Assembly: GCA_903813345.2 (NCBI GenBank)
Contig: CAIIXF020000001.1
Coordinates: 9,463,598 to 9,527,597 of the forward strand
Origin: Owenia fusiformis
Lineage: Eukaryota; Annelida; Polychaeta; Sabellida; Oweniidae
Reading direction: 5' to 3'
Length of the DNA stretch: 64,000 nt
The position numbers were made by a program, and so were the translations under genes. Shown here piece after piece: positions 14,801-27,400 of this stretch (position 1 is the stretch's first letter; each line of letters begins with the position of its first letter). The notes beneath the pieces were generated by a model. It saw only the letters and a program-made list of their open reading frames with translations, did no database searches and was not told where the DNA came from.

Positions 14801-17799
14801 CACAATAGAGACCATAAATCCCTTGTACAAGAACACAATTGGGCAACGAGTTGCATTATCATTTGCTGATGTCAAAGTTGCCAACCTCGCATATTGTGCA
14901 GGTAGGAATATAAATTATAGTCTATGTTTCAGCTTTTAGAAAGCGTTATTCCACAAGCAAAAATAACACGATAAGCTATATATGTAGATTACCATTGTAT
15001 TGATACATCTGATCTCATTACAGATAAATGTCATCGTGGATTATCACAGCAGTGCCAGCACGGGGGATACCAGGACCCCAAGGCATGTGATAGATGTAGG
15101 TGTGCTGATGGATGGACAGGAAAGTACTGTGAAGATTTGGCTCCACCTAAAGAAGGTAAATATGATACTCAGAAAATATTGTGTACTTACAATGTTCAGT
15201 TTATAAAACCAGTGCAAAACATTTATGAATATTACATGTGTCAGCATCGACATGACAGTTATCATGGTGAACATTGTGAATTCCAGCAAAGTGTGGCGGA
15301 GTGTTGTTCGCAGAAACTGAAAATACAATGACCCAGAGTATTCAGTCACCAGGCTACAATGACGGCAAATACGAAAATGGACAGGAATGCAACTGGCTTA
15401 TTCAGGTAAACACCTATAAGATTTCTAATAGAAAGAACAGGGTAATTGACCCTATTTCTTCAATAGATAATAGGAAAATGGCATACTGAATGAAACTGTC
15501 CAAAATTAAGTATGACGTATACCTTAGTTAAATCGTTGTCAGTGAAGATGAAGAAAAATTAATTTTATTTCATACTTACATTTTCAGGCACCTGCTGGTT
15601 CACGAGTTGTGTTGTACTTTGTGGATACATTTGGGGTATACTGTACACAGCCCTCGGTAGGAAACGCATGTTTCCACTGGGTTGAAGTAAAATACAAAAA
15701 CAATAAGGAGCAAACTGGACCTAGGTAGGTGACTTAACTTAAAATACACAATAAATGGAAAATGATCAAAACTCTTGTTTAATATAAGCTATAAATCAAT
15801 AGTTTTTAACAAACAGATATATTCTACGTTACATGAAAATTGTTTGTCAGAACGAATTTGTGTATTTAATTCTATATATTGTTTTTAGATTCTGTTGCTA
15901 CTCAACTCCAAGTGATCGAGTGACGTCTGAAGGCAATGAGATGCAAGTACTCTTCAGAGCCAACCATACTGCATCTAGATATAAGAGGAAAGGCTTCAAG
16001 GCTAGATACTACGCTGAACCAATAAATGAATGTGAGAGTTCACCTTGTACACATGGAGGACAATGTGTCGATGGTGTCAATGAATACACTTGCAAATGCC
16101 CAAAAGGATTCGGAGGAAAGAATTGTGAAAAGGAAATCGGTAATTAAAGTTATGTTAAAAATATACTTCAACCATCAATTGATTCAGGAACACATATATG
16201 ATGCTCAAATATTATGCTGTATCTTACATGACTTGTTTTCTTTGATTTTAGAAACAGATATCTGCTTTGAGAAATGCATGAATGGAGGTACGTGTAAAGA
16301 ATCAGAAAATGACGCTGAAGAATCTTTCAAGTGCTTGTGCACAAAGGGATTTACAGGACCAACATGCGAAATAGGTAAGAACAACTGAATGTGCTTGTGA
16401 ATGTTTGACTACGCTTTTGTTTGAATGGAATGTGCATGATTTTTAGGCATTGGATATTCACGTATCGACCATTTTGTCAACTCATGTCACGGTTCTTGCA
16501 CGTACATGTACCATGCTTGGTTTTTAATGGTGAAAGTATATATCTTCTGTTTCATCACTTCAAAATTTGCCTCAGAAATCATTGATAATGATATTATGAA
16601 CTACTATTGTATCTCCTGCAACACTCATTTTACATTGGCATCTTGGTATCTCCTCTTTACTTTGAATCTCGTCATATCACTGCAATGTTTATTAATTTAG
16701 TATAATTGTATACTGATGTGGACTACTGATTTGTATATTTTGCATGAGTATGTAGATATACACACACTACTAATGGTATAAAGCATCGTTTTACATCTGC
16801 ATCGTGCATACGTACTATTTGAGATCACGTAGATATTTGAAATACTTACAAGCACAATAGTATAGTAAAATCAATACACCAGTGAAAAATTTGCCAAGAT
16901 GCTAATGTAGAAGTGATGCTATTTATATTAAAGAACTAACTATGCATGACTTACCTTGAATTGTAACTTCTAGCATGCGGTGGTTGTTCATCAGATCCTG
17001 GGTCTATTCAACCCTCCTGTGGAGGGAGTTGCTGCAGGGGAGCTATGCTTGTATCTGGAGATAGATGTGAAGGTATTCTACATGTTTGAAACAAACTATT
17101 TTGAAATAAAACATTTTATTTGAAAGAAGCTTACTCCAATGGGTAAAATCTTTGAAACCCCATCATGATTTACGTAATGCACTTATTTTCACCCATGTAT
17201 ACACTAAATTTGTCCAAAATGAAATACTAGTAGTGTTGGAAAATAAATTTTCAATTTGTAACATCTTTGTTAAAGAAATCATTGTCAAAATCTGCCAACT
17301 CATTAACTAATGAAAATCTGTTGTCCGGTTTTTTAGTTGCTGTTACCTCAGATTGGAGCACGTGGAGTGACTGTAGCAATAAATGTGGAGGTTGTGGAAT
17401 GAGACGCCGAACACGTAAAATTACCACCAGTCTATTTTCCAAGGTCAATACAGAATCCACGTCATGTAATGCTCAGAGATGCCCAGCCACCGATGACTGT
17501 GATTCCAAGAGAATATGTAGATTCTTCCCACGCTCACTGCAGTGTAGACGGTAAGGTTTAAATCTAGAAAAGATAGAACTTACATTATATTATGTCAGAA
17601 TAGTAAAGGAATCACAATGGTCAAAATCTGAAAATAAATGCGCCTCTGGAACAATTATTCAAAAGAAGCGCATTAAAATATTTCACCGTGAAAACTTATC
17701 ACGAATTCACGATTTATTTTCTTCAATTTTAGACCCTGTCCCAGATGTTGCCAAGGATACCATGAAGACAACAACGGAAACTGTGTACTCACTTTATAA
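11880..17799 (+). CDS. Astacin-like metalloprotease gene B (astacin-EGF-CUB-EGF-EGF-TSP1), complete
   Basis: Predicted secreted zinc endopeptidase of 720 aa. Coding exons: 11880-11948, 13352-13576, 13783-13975, 14094-14299, 14574-14901, 15024-15155, 15287-15405, 15588-15724, 15889-16139, 16252-16374, 16974-17072, 17337-17550, 17733-17799; all junctions are GT-AG and keep frame. Exon 1 encodes a signal peptide (starts [18 protein letters not shown]; a second ATG follows at once). Exon 3 has the LMDDDIILT acidic switch and a SRKKRK furin-like site. Exons 4-5 are the protease domain with [13 protein letters not shown] and Met-turn SAMHYH. Then come an EGF-like exon, CUB over exons 7-9, a calcium-binding-type EGF (NECESSPC), a second EGF, a cysteine-rich linker exon (CGGC, SCC), a TSP1 repeat ([18 protein letters not shown]) and a short Cys-rich tail. 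This order matches astacins with EGF-CUB-TSP1 tails that act in matrix or cuticle remodelling. Intron 1 (about 1.4 kb) shows nothing recognisable. Confidence 0.93.
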
Positions 17800-20065
17800 T
17801 ATCCTAGCGTATGAGGTCGCGTCTAGGAAACAGCAAGGATGCCAAGGTATTGCAGTGATAGTCTGCAGACTGTGAAGGACATTAGTGATTGAAGCAATGT
17901 TTGCTTGTTCTTTGAAACCTCATGAAAGGTTAAGGAGTTCAAAGGAGTTGACTCTTGTCAATGGTTGAGAACGAATCAGTTGATGCGGCTTCATCACAGG
18001 GCCTCGAAAATAAAGAGGAAACAATTAACACTCAACAAGAGTTAATTAACAGTATACCCACAAAAGCATAAACCAAAGATTTCGATATTACTTAAATATC
18101 TATCGCTAAGTCAGATTTGTGTTATCAGTGTTAACGTTTACAGGACAATATATTATTGCATGTTACTTATATATTGTTAACAACTGAATACTAGCAACTG
18201 CAATTTGGCTTATTTACATATAAAATCAGTTTTTTCAGGCTGAATGTCTCAGGGACAACCACATTATCATCACAATATCATCTAATAATACCATATCACG
18301 TCTGCAATTTAAATTACATTATTTTGTTGAATCTTTATTCACGTGATTTAATCAATATTTCAACTATACAATGTTGATATCAAAATATAATTTTATATCA
18401 AAAGTCCCAGAATTTAATTTGACAATCAACAACCAGGTTATCTTGATTTCTATAACAGAACTTTTTTGTTTTGAACTGGCTGTGTATTTTATCAAAGTTT
18501 TCACGTATACAAGACAATGGTATAAAAGAGAATACAATGCCATTACGAAACGTACCGTTATGTGCAACTACTTGTATGTACAAGTAGCCGTATCAAATTA
18601 CGAAGCCTTTTTACAGCTATGGATTTTTTGAAAGTAATTGAACCAAAACCAAAGTGTTTTTGCAGACAGTTACGTTCTGCAAATTATATTACTATTATTG
18701 TTTTGATTGCAGTGTTTTATTTTCAAAAGTCTAAATATTATATAACTTTTGAATGCTATAATATAGCTTTTAATTTATTTTAACTGTACAATGCCGCTGT
18801 GTTGGCAATTTGGCTGGTCCATTGATTGTCGATCAAACGTAGTGACAAAATTGTAAATATATGCATCATTATATAAATATATTTTATTTAATATTTTTAT
18901 GACAAAATCAAACGGCCAAAGCTACATATCGTATTTAATTTATTAATTAATAACTTGTGTTATACACAGTTATATTATACTATATTTTATTAGACAATTA
19001 TAAATAAATTTTATATGCATCCCCATCATTCATATTTTTTGTTATTAGTGTTATGTTGCTCTTTGAATGAAGGATTTCCCACTTGTCATTCTGTACCAAT
19101 CAGAGGTCGAGTTACAGTCATGTGCCATGATTTTTAAAAACATTAGTTGCTAGGTTACTGATAGAAATAATATCCTAATTTGTGTTTGATTATATTTCTG
19201 ACTCATTTTTCTGTAGTATATTGTTGAGTAATATAATGGCATGCTCCAGAAATGTCAAAAGTCTGGACCGATCTGCACTTAAAACAAACCTTCAATAATT
19301 AAAATGCTAAGAATTCTAACTTCACTGGTAAATCTATATGTGTTCCAAGTGTCTTACATCTTCGACTTCCAATGTTTGTTCACATACAGTATATATGTAT
19401 GTACATACATACATGTATATGACATATACATATTTCTGAACAAAGGTATACAGTCTTTACAGACAAACTTCTCAATCGTTCAGAACTAGAACGTGAATCG
19501 TACAGTTGATCTAAACTTCTGTGTCAGGATAGTTCAATTTAAATGACTAGATCATTGTCTCTATAATACCTGGGGAGTACACAATACACAAGTTTCCTCC
19601 CATAAATTTATAGTTCTTAGACTAATTAGGGACCAAACTTTATACATGATTCCTAACTTAGGAAAGGACTGTGCAGGCGCCCATTCCCTTTCAAAAAATG
19701 TTGTTTCATGCAACCATTTTTCCCTCCACAACATTAACTAGAACATATATACATATCCTCAATTCCACATTCGAGATGAAGGCAAAAATGGTCATAATTT
19801 TTCAATAGAAAGATGGAATAGTGGGGTTTGTTTACTAGTCAATAATAAAGGTTTTTCATATTCCTCTGCTGTAACTACTACTATGTCTGCTAGAAGTCTC
19901 ATCCAAGTTGTCTTCCAAAAACAACCTTTTGAAATAAAGAAAAAAAATTTCGTGTGTTAAACGTTTATGAAGAATTACATGTAATAAAGTTACCGATAAA
20001 ATACTACGTATTCACAGTGGAAAAGTGGGTCAACCTGCAGCATAAAAATCAACAGAGAGTCGAAC
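17800..20065. other. 3' UTR of gene B and intergenic region
   Basis: A polyadenylation signal AATAAA lies at 18009-18014, about 210 nt after the stop of gene B. The rest is AT-rich with short palindromic ATGTATGTACATACATACATGTA-type runs near 19390-19420. Open frames at 18364-18783 and 19304-19489 are low-complexity and lack motifs. I see no further gene. Confidence 0.6.
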
Positions 20066-23000
20066 ATGGGAACTGATAACGTAGAAAGTCATATTGAAAA
20101 TGGTTCCAGTAAGAAAAACGAAAAGAGAATTGATAAGAACGTTAAGGCAAAACCTAAAGGATGTGGACAATGGTTTAACAAATACTTTTGCGAAGGTAGG
20201 TAATCTATTTTTGTCTTTTTATCATTTTTTATTTTTATATATGCTACGTAATGCTTTTAAGGGTCTGATCTTTTGGAATCGTTTCTATGGATATGTTACG
20301 GATGTCACCGACATGACCTATCCGCTCAATTCGTGGAGGAGAGCAGAAAACTGTTAAAGCCCAAATTTTCACTGACAAAAAAATTCACTATTTTGTCCAT
20401 GTGAAATGTTTCATGGGCATTAAATTTCACTGTTTGAGGAAATATCCAATTGAGTTCAATGTTAAATCAAATATTCACTGTGCCTTTATTTTCACGGTCC
20501 AGCCTCTTTGACAGCGAAAATAGTGAAAATTAGGGCACCTTGAAAATTAGTGCTTTTTCAGTACTCGTCTATAGTGGAATTCCAATAATTGAAGTTTCCA
20601 AAAGGTACCGCACTGTTTTTTAAACATTTTCACATCTAAAATCAATGTAAAATTATGACATGAAATATTACCTTGAAATCGAAATTTTACATTCACACCC
20701 GTGGCCCCTGTTCACGGTTGACCCTACTCATTCAGAACAGACAGCTAGGCCTATTGATATAATTATGCCCCTTTTTGAAGGATGGTATTAAATGAAAACA
20801 CTATAATTGCTGCATCCCTGCTCAAAAATTATTAAAATTCATGAATTATAAAAGAGTTGAAGTAATACAAAAATATGGGTGTTTTGATCAACCCTACATA
20901 CGTGTACTTTAGTTACCACCATACAGTACATACACGAATATATCATTGCAGCATTGTTTGGTTTGGAAAATACACAATTGCCTTTGAAATCTTCGTGGAA
21001 AATGCATTTTAAAAAGAAGATTTTCATAGCATTTTAAACAGTTAAAATCTAGGTTAGGATTTTTGAGAAATAAATTTTGAGGCCAAGTAGATTAGACCAG
21101 TGTTTAGCATGCAATGGACTCTTAACCAGCCTAATGGTAAAATATTCTACTGTCAGGATGACTCTGGTAAAAAAACGATTAATTACCAAACATAAATGTT
21201 TTCTTTGACTGCCTAAGGCTTAGAAAATCTTAAAATGAATGAATGAATAGGGTAAAACTGGTATATATGTTATCGTTTCAAACTGACATAGCAACTTTAT
21301 TATAGGTATAGTATCAGAAGGGTAAATCTCTTGACAGTCTGATGGTTCCACAAAATCACAATATAAAATATAAATAGCGATTGGGTCCCTCGTATAATTG
21401 ACTTGTGCTTAATTAATGGCAATAAAATCTGATAAAAAAAACAAGATATAAGTGAAACATTATAGATCAGCATTCTGATACTCATAACATCTTTCTGTTT
21501 CACCTGAAACATGTCAGGACTGAGAAGAAATGAGATGTCGTGGTTTATCATGATAATAGATCAGTGTCAGTGGATCTGAGTACATCATTTCAATCGACTT
21601 GTAACTTACATTCACTATTTGTAGGACAAGCACTAGAACATGTTGAAGAACTTCCTGTTGATGCCTCTATGGGCAGGAGGTTTCTGGTGAAATATAGACG
21701 CGCGATAGGGTTCCTCATTCCAACAGTCTTCTGTCTTGTTATATGGCTGGCTATAGCCATCAAAAAGAACCTCTGGCCTCTCTTTGTAGATAACTACTTC
21801 ATGAGCATCACGATGATATTTGGATCCCTGATTGCAGGTATATGTATTACAGTAAATAGAGATAAATAAATGATGATATCGTGATTATAACAAAATTGTT
21901 ATGTTTTTAGCTTAACACAACAAAATATCTGTTCTTATACTTTCCAAAAATATTTGGGAGCGGAATTCATATTCGTTCATCATGTGCATATGCTGATAAA
22001 CTGTACTTTGTTGAATCAACACTGCCATCTTTCGGTGTTTCAGGGATGACAAGTGAAGGAGCTGCAGCTATCGCATTTCCTGTGATGACACTCGCTTTCA
22101 AGATATCTCCAAATGTTGCCAGAGATTTTGCCTTAACCAGCCAAAGCTGCGGTATGTCTGCAGCGACCTTCACAATTCTGTGGATGCGGGTTAAATTGGA
22201 ATGGACAGCCATTATTGTGTGTTCTGTCGGAGGTATGTTTGGTGTTATCATCGGCCTTGAAGTAATAGATGGCGTCCTGACTCCCCCACAGAAGAAATTC
22301 ATATTCGTTTCGATATGGTTTTCTTTTGGATTCGCACTGTTTCTATTGAACCGTTATAGACACAGGCGCACTTTTGAGGTGATTCCCTATATGAATCCTT
22401 GGAAGATCCTCGTTCTGTTGCTGACTGGGTTCATAGGTGGGATATTTACATCCATAGCAGCGAGTGGAGTGGACATTTGCACGTTTAGTATTCTCACCCT
22501 CGTGTTTCGAGTCTCTGAGAAAACAGCTACTCCTACTTCTGTAATACTGATGGCTGGAAATGCACTGTTCGCATTCTTCTGGAGAGATGTGATGCAGGAG
22601 GGGATACACCAAGATGCCTGGAGTTATTTGGCAGTAACGGCTGAGATTGTAGTAGTCGGGGCTCCACTGGGCTCTGTCATTGGCACCCATTTCCATCGGC
22701 TTGTCCTGGCTGGTTTTGTGTACATCATCGGTACTGCTGCGCTGATAGGTGCCTTTGCAATTGTAAGGCCACTGGCACCTGCACTTGTTGGTCTTTCTGT
22801 TGGAATTATTGTCGGAGCTTTCATTGTATTCGTTTGTCTGACACGTGCAGGTCAGATGCTGTTATCCTCTGTGGAGGAACAGGAGAATAATGATCTAAAG
22901 AAGAATGAAGATCCGCTGGAGAACATGGACAACAAGAACGAACACAACGAAGTAGACACAACCATAGAACCCACTGGAGGAAATACCAATAACTCATTTC

Positions 23001-23089
23001 AAGATCTATACATATACAGTAAAACCTGCGAACAGGGAATGCTCTTCGGACTGGAGGAAAGTTTCCTTGTTCAGAGGTTTTCCCTATAG
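20066..23089 (+). CDS. Sulfite exporter TauE/SafE-family membrane transporter
   Basis: Polytopic membrane protein of 462 aa; the family exports sulfite, sulfoacetate or related organic acids in bacteria, while animal members are poorly characterised, so the substrate is unknown. Exons: 20066-20195, 21625-21837, 22044-23089, with phase-1 junctions. The N-terminus is hydrophilic (MGTDNVESHIENGSSKKNEK) and cytosolic by inference. Helices follow, including IGFLIPTVFCLVIWLAIAI and the two family repeats: GSLIAGMTSEGAAAIAFPVM and, in the second half, GFIGGIFTSIAASGVDICTF. A charged cytosolic tail rich in Glu/Asn follows the last helix. From 23017 the frame runs into a TIR element, which supplies the last ~23 codons and the TAG. 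The gene is transcribed towards astacin gene C (convergent). Confidence 0.85.
20359..20536. repeat. Short inverted-repeat element in transporter intron 1
   Basis: GCCCAAATTTTCACT at 20359-20373 is mirrored by AGTGAAAATTAGGGC at 20522-20536, one mismatch. More TTCACT/AGTGAA copies lie between. It looks like a small non-autonomous MITE-like element; no clear target duplication was identified. Confidence 0.4.
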
Positions 23090-23845
23090 AGAGGGGCCGC
23101 ACTTTCAGCAAACTCAGAATTGCCGAATAAGCATTTTTTGTTTATATTTGGGCATTAATTGATTTTACCAATGCCAACTCCATACTTGGTTGCTAGACCT
23201 TGTTGTGACATCTTGGAAGATGTATGAAGGTCTCCCACCTCCCTCCTTTAGCTGAGGGTAAGGAGCATTCTCCCAATGTTGATTTTAGCCGCTGCTGCTG
23301 GCGTATGATGATGTTTAGTTGTAATTATTGATAGATTTGGCTCAACATGACACATTACTTATCTGTTATCTCCATAAAACAATTGTGTCAATCCCTAGAT
23401 TATCACAACTGATTTGATGTAATTATGTTTGTTGAAAGGACGAATTAGTGTCATGATAATTAGTAACAAACAGATTAGTATTAGTTTTAAAATATATCAG
23501 GGTAATTAACAGTGGGTGGGATGCTACATCTTGTAAACAATTGGCTTATCTTAATTTCAATCATATTAATCCAAGCTTTTTAGAATCAGATATTGGCTTA
23601 AGACTTTCACACCTCTGAAATATAATGGAATATACAGGGTCACCAATATTCCATTTTCCTTGTTCACAGGTGAATTTTCATAATTTGCCCCAAAAAGTGT
23701 TCCTTGTTCCCTGTTCACAGGTTTTCCCTACAGAGAGGGTCCGTTAACATGTAAGTCAATGGAAAAATATTTGGTTCTTTTGAAAAGCATTCCTTGTTCA
23801 TAGGTTTTCCCTACAGAGAGGTATTCCATCGGACAGGTTTTACTG
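23017..23845. mobile_element. Pogo/Tigger-like non-autonomous TIR element 1
   Basis: It begins CAGTAAAACCTG and ends CAGGTTTTACTG, with TA on both sides (23015-23016 and 23846-23847), as expected for Tc1/mariner/pogo-type insertion. The inverted ends extend further imperfectly: the GGTTTTCCCTA...GAGAGG motif recurs near 23075, 23720 and 23805. No transposase frame is visible. It overlaps the 3' end of the transporter CDS. Confidence 0.75.
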
Positions 23846-24411
23846 TAATTACATCATATCTATCAGAGGATATTGATTCCTTGGATCAATAAGCGTGTAA
23901 TAGTTATCATGGAGTCTCCAAGGTTGCCAGGAGATATCTGAATTTTGAATAAGGTTTATTTTAACATACAAGTTGACGCGAAAGCAAAGTTGTTGCAGTA
24001 CTTACATGAGTAGGGGGACAATGGTTGACTTTTCATAGATCATTTGATTTTAAGAGTTACCACAAAGGAAGTTGGAGCTGAATTCTCCCTATCTAGTTCA
24101 ACCAACTATAGCCACCATTTATCAGCTTGAGATTGCTTAGGTAAAACTAAATTTCCACATCAAAATAACATCATAAAGGATAACATTTCATAAAAAAATC
24201 TGTCTTTATTTCCATAAAAAATATCTACACTTTATACACATATTTACATTGTATATATTGTCATAATATACATCACTTATATACACCTCTCCCATAACAT
24301 TGCATACTTTTGAGATAGGCCAAGTCCATAATACTGAAATTAGTTGTATTTAAATATAAAAATCCATATACCATTGTCTGTTCTTTTGGTAGTTGGAAGC
24401 AAACTTGTACT

Positions 24412-24417
24412 TTTATT
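24412..24417 (-). terminator. Polyadenylation signal of astacin gene C
   Basis: AATAAA on the minus strand, 47 nt beyond the stop codon. Other AT-rich candidates lie further down, so this is the nearest rather than a proven signal. Confidence 0.4.
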
Positions 24418-24463
24418 TAATATTTATAAATTGTCTCATGTATAAAGTCAATATTGTATTATT

Positions 24464-27400
24464 CTAAAGGGTTAGAATACAGTTACCACTGGAGTCTTCA
24501 TGGAACCCCTGGCAGCACCTTGGACACGGCCTGAATGTGAAAAATTCATGAATTTACAATTCATTTTATTTTATGACTAGTAAACACATGTTAAAACAGA
24601 TGTACGTGTAGTTTAATTCATCCTTTAAAATAGCAAAAATTGCTTTTCCAAGAAAAGGATATCTTAATCCCCGCCCTTATAAATTAGTTATTCAATTAAA
24701 TAATACTTCAATTTTAATAAACATACAAGGTATTAACATGTAAAATGTCACCACCTGCCATTTGTAACAGACGCCAACCACCAAACACTAACCACAAAAA
24801 TGTTGGAGACTATAACAATATGCCATCACCAAAAGTTATCATATTTAATAACTTACCTTTTACATTGTTCTGTATGTGGGAATGCATCACATATTCTCCT
24901 ACTTGCACAATCATTCGTCTCTGCACATCGTTGTATGTTACATGGCTTAGATTCAGTATTCACTTTACCAAAGAGGCTGGTAGTGATCCTCCTGGAGCGG
25001 TACCTTAAGCCACAACCTCCACAGTTACTGCTGCACTCACTCCAGCTACTCCACTCTGATATCACAGCAACTGTAATTAAATGAAATATGTACGTGTAAA
25101 TACTCCGTTTATGTGGTGTATTTAAAACTACATGTAGACTAGACAACAGCAATGTTAAAGCAGAGGGAATCATGTAGGAGACCTCATCGAGATACTTTTC
25201 GTAAGAGTTTTTGTGAGAGGGTTGCAGTGTTATTTCATAGTATGTGAGTATTGAAAACAGAGAAACCTGTTCTATCACGGCTACTATTTTATCTATAAAT
25301 TTTCTATCAGCTGGCCAAGTTATTAAATTCCCTTGACAATGCCTGACAGACGAGTACATGTTCCAAGTTCCCTACTGAGTTGAATTTATGATTTAAGAAC
25401 CTAAATAATTGTAGAATATGTTAGTAAATGTTGCAATCCATACCTTCACATTTTCCTCCTGGCAATTGAACAGATTCCTCAGGACATCTGCCATCTCTCT
25501 GTCCGGGTGTTGTTTCCAGCTCAGCAGCAGGGGTTGGCATGGCTAGATAATACATATAAGAATATCCATAAAAACAATTGTATTTTTTCCTTATGTGTTT
25601 AAATAAGGAATCAATTCATATGCTTAAGTAACCTTGTATAGTGTATGAAATGAACTTCTTGTTTATCAATGTTTGATCATTTTAACAATTTATACATCAA
25701 AAGATAACATAGATTTACATGTACATAAATATTGAAATAAATGAATATATATTTTAAAAAAAATTATAAATGCATTCTTACCTATTTCACAAGTTGTCCC
25801 AGTGAACCCTGGTGTACAAGTACATTCAAACCCATCTCCACTATCTGTTATAGTACATGTACCTCCATTTAGACATCTCGCTGCACATATGTCTACTTCT
25901 GAAAGTAGGGAAATGCATTACAATAGACAAATGGAGGAAATTATGACAAATATTCGTTACGATGTCATTCTTACAGTTTCAGGGCGGAAATATAATTTTC
26001 TAAAACTACTAACAATTTTTGTTAACACTGCTGTCTACAGTGACATCATTAATCTAGCTAATACACCATAGTTTACTTGGTTCACTAAAATGGATCAGTA
26101 GTATATCAAAGAGGTCTATTAACTGTTTGAAATCTTTGCTACTGTACCATAACAGTGGAACAATCAATGATTGTGAGTGCATTCGTTAAATATTTATTTT
26201 ACAATATGAAGATTTATTACCTATTTGCTCATCACAATTCTTTCCAGTGAATCCCTCCAAGCATTCACATGTGTAGTCATTGATGTCATCTATACATGTA
26301 CTACCATTACCACATGGAGCATTGGCACATTCGTCTATAGGCTCTATAAGAATACAACAACAGCAAATATAAGGTTTGACAGTGCTTGTTAGGAATGACA
26401 GTAAGGCCTGCTAAATATTTGTTAAACATAAAGGGTAGCACTAAATTCTATATTTAATCCATTTATTTTATTTAATATGAGTAATGATTTGGCAACTTAT
26501 ATAGAATATGTTTAACCACGAGGTTGCGAGTTCGAGACACATGTGCTCCTTGTGTTTATTCATTTACCTGCATAGAATCTTGCCTTGAATCCAAATCTCT
26601 TGTAGCGGGAGACAGTATGGTTGGCTCTTAAGAGAACAAGCATTTCAGATCCTTCAGATTCTACCCTCTCACTGGGAGTGGAATAGCCACAAAACCTAGC
26701 AAGGAAACAACAATCTAAGTTAAAAAACAAAATTTAGAATCATGTAATAGAAGTGACTAGCACATGCCTGTGTGAGAATTTTCAAAATCTCCCTGGTCAA
26801 ATATTTCGTTTGCCTCTTTAGGATTTTGGAGTAACAAAGAAAAATGGCGTTTCGATTATTTTCCTCCCAAAAACAAAACAAATGGATAATTAAGCTCATG
26901 CACATGTCAGAAAGTGTCAGTAGCACAAGTTGACATTGCTTTTGTTATTTATCATACACAAGTCTACAATGACAATATCCACATTGATTTTAATGTGGTT
27001 CTCAAAAATAAACTGGCAATCCCGGCATAATATTTGGATAGAGCATGAAAAATAAGTTGAGACTCTATTTTGAAGTTTGAGCTCATGTTGTACAAACCTT
27101 GGTCCAGTTTGTTCCTTGTTGTTCTTGTATTTTACTTCTACCCAATGAAAGCAAGATTTTCCATTTGACGATGCTGTTATAAACACTCTGAATGTGTCCA
27201 CAAAGTACAACACTACCCTTGAACCGGCTGGGGCCTGGAAATAATTGTGCTAAAATTAGTACAACCAGATTTGGAACCAAAATAACCACATTTCAAAGTT
27301 CAATGTGCATAACATTATGTTATGAAGCAAAACCAAACTTCAATCATATTTGAAATTTCTCAATAAATTATAGGATTATAATCAATTAACACATTAAGTG

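Noticed and set aside
21967-22824. Antisense open frames across the transporter exon 3
   Set aside because: Shadows of the coding strand; the plus-strand frame has the transporter motifs and splice sites.
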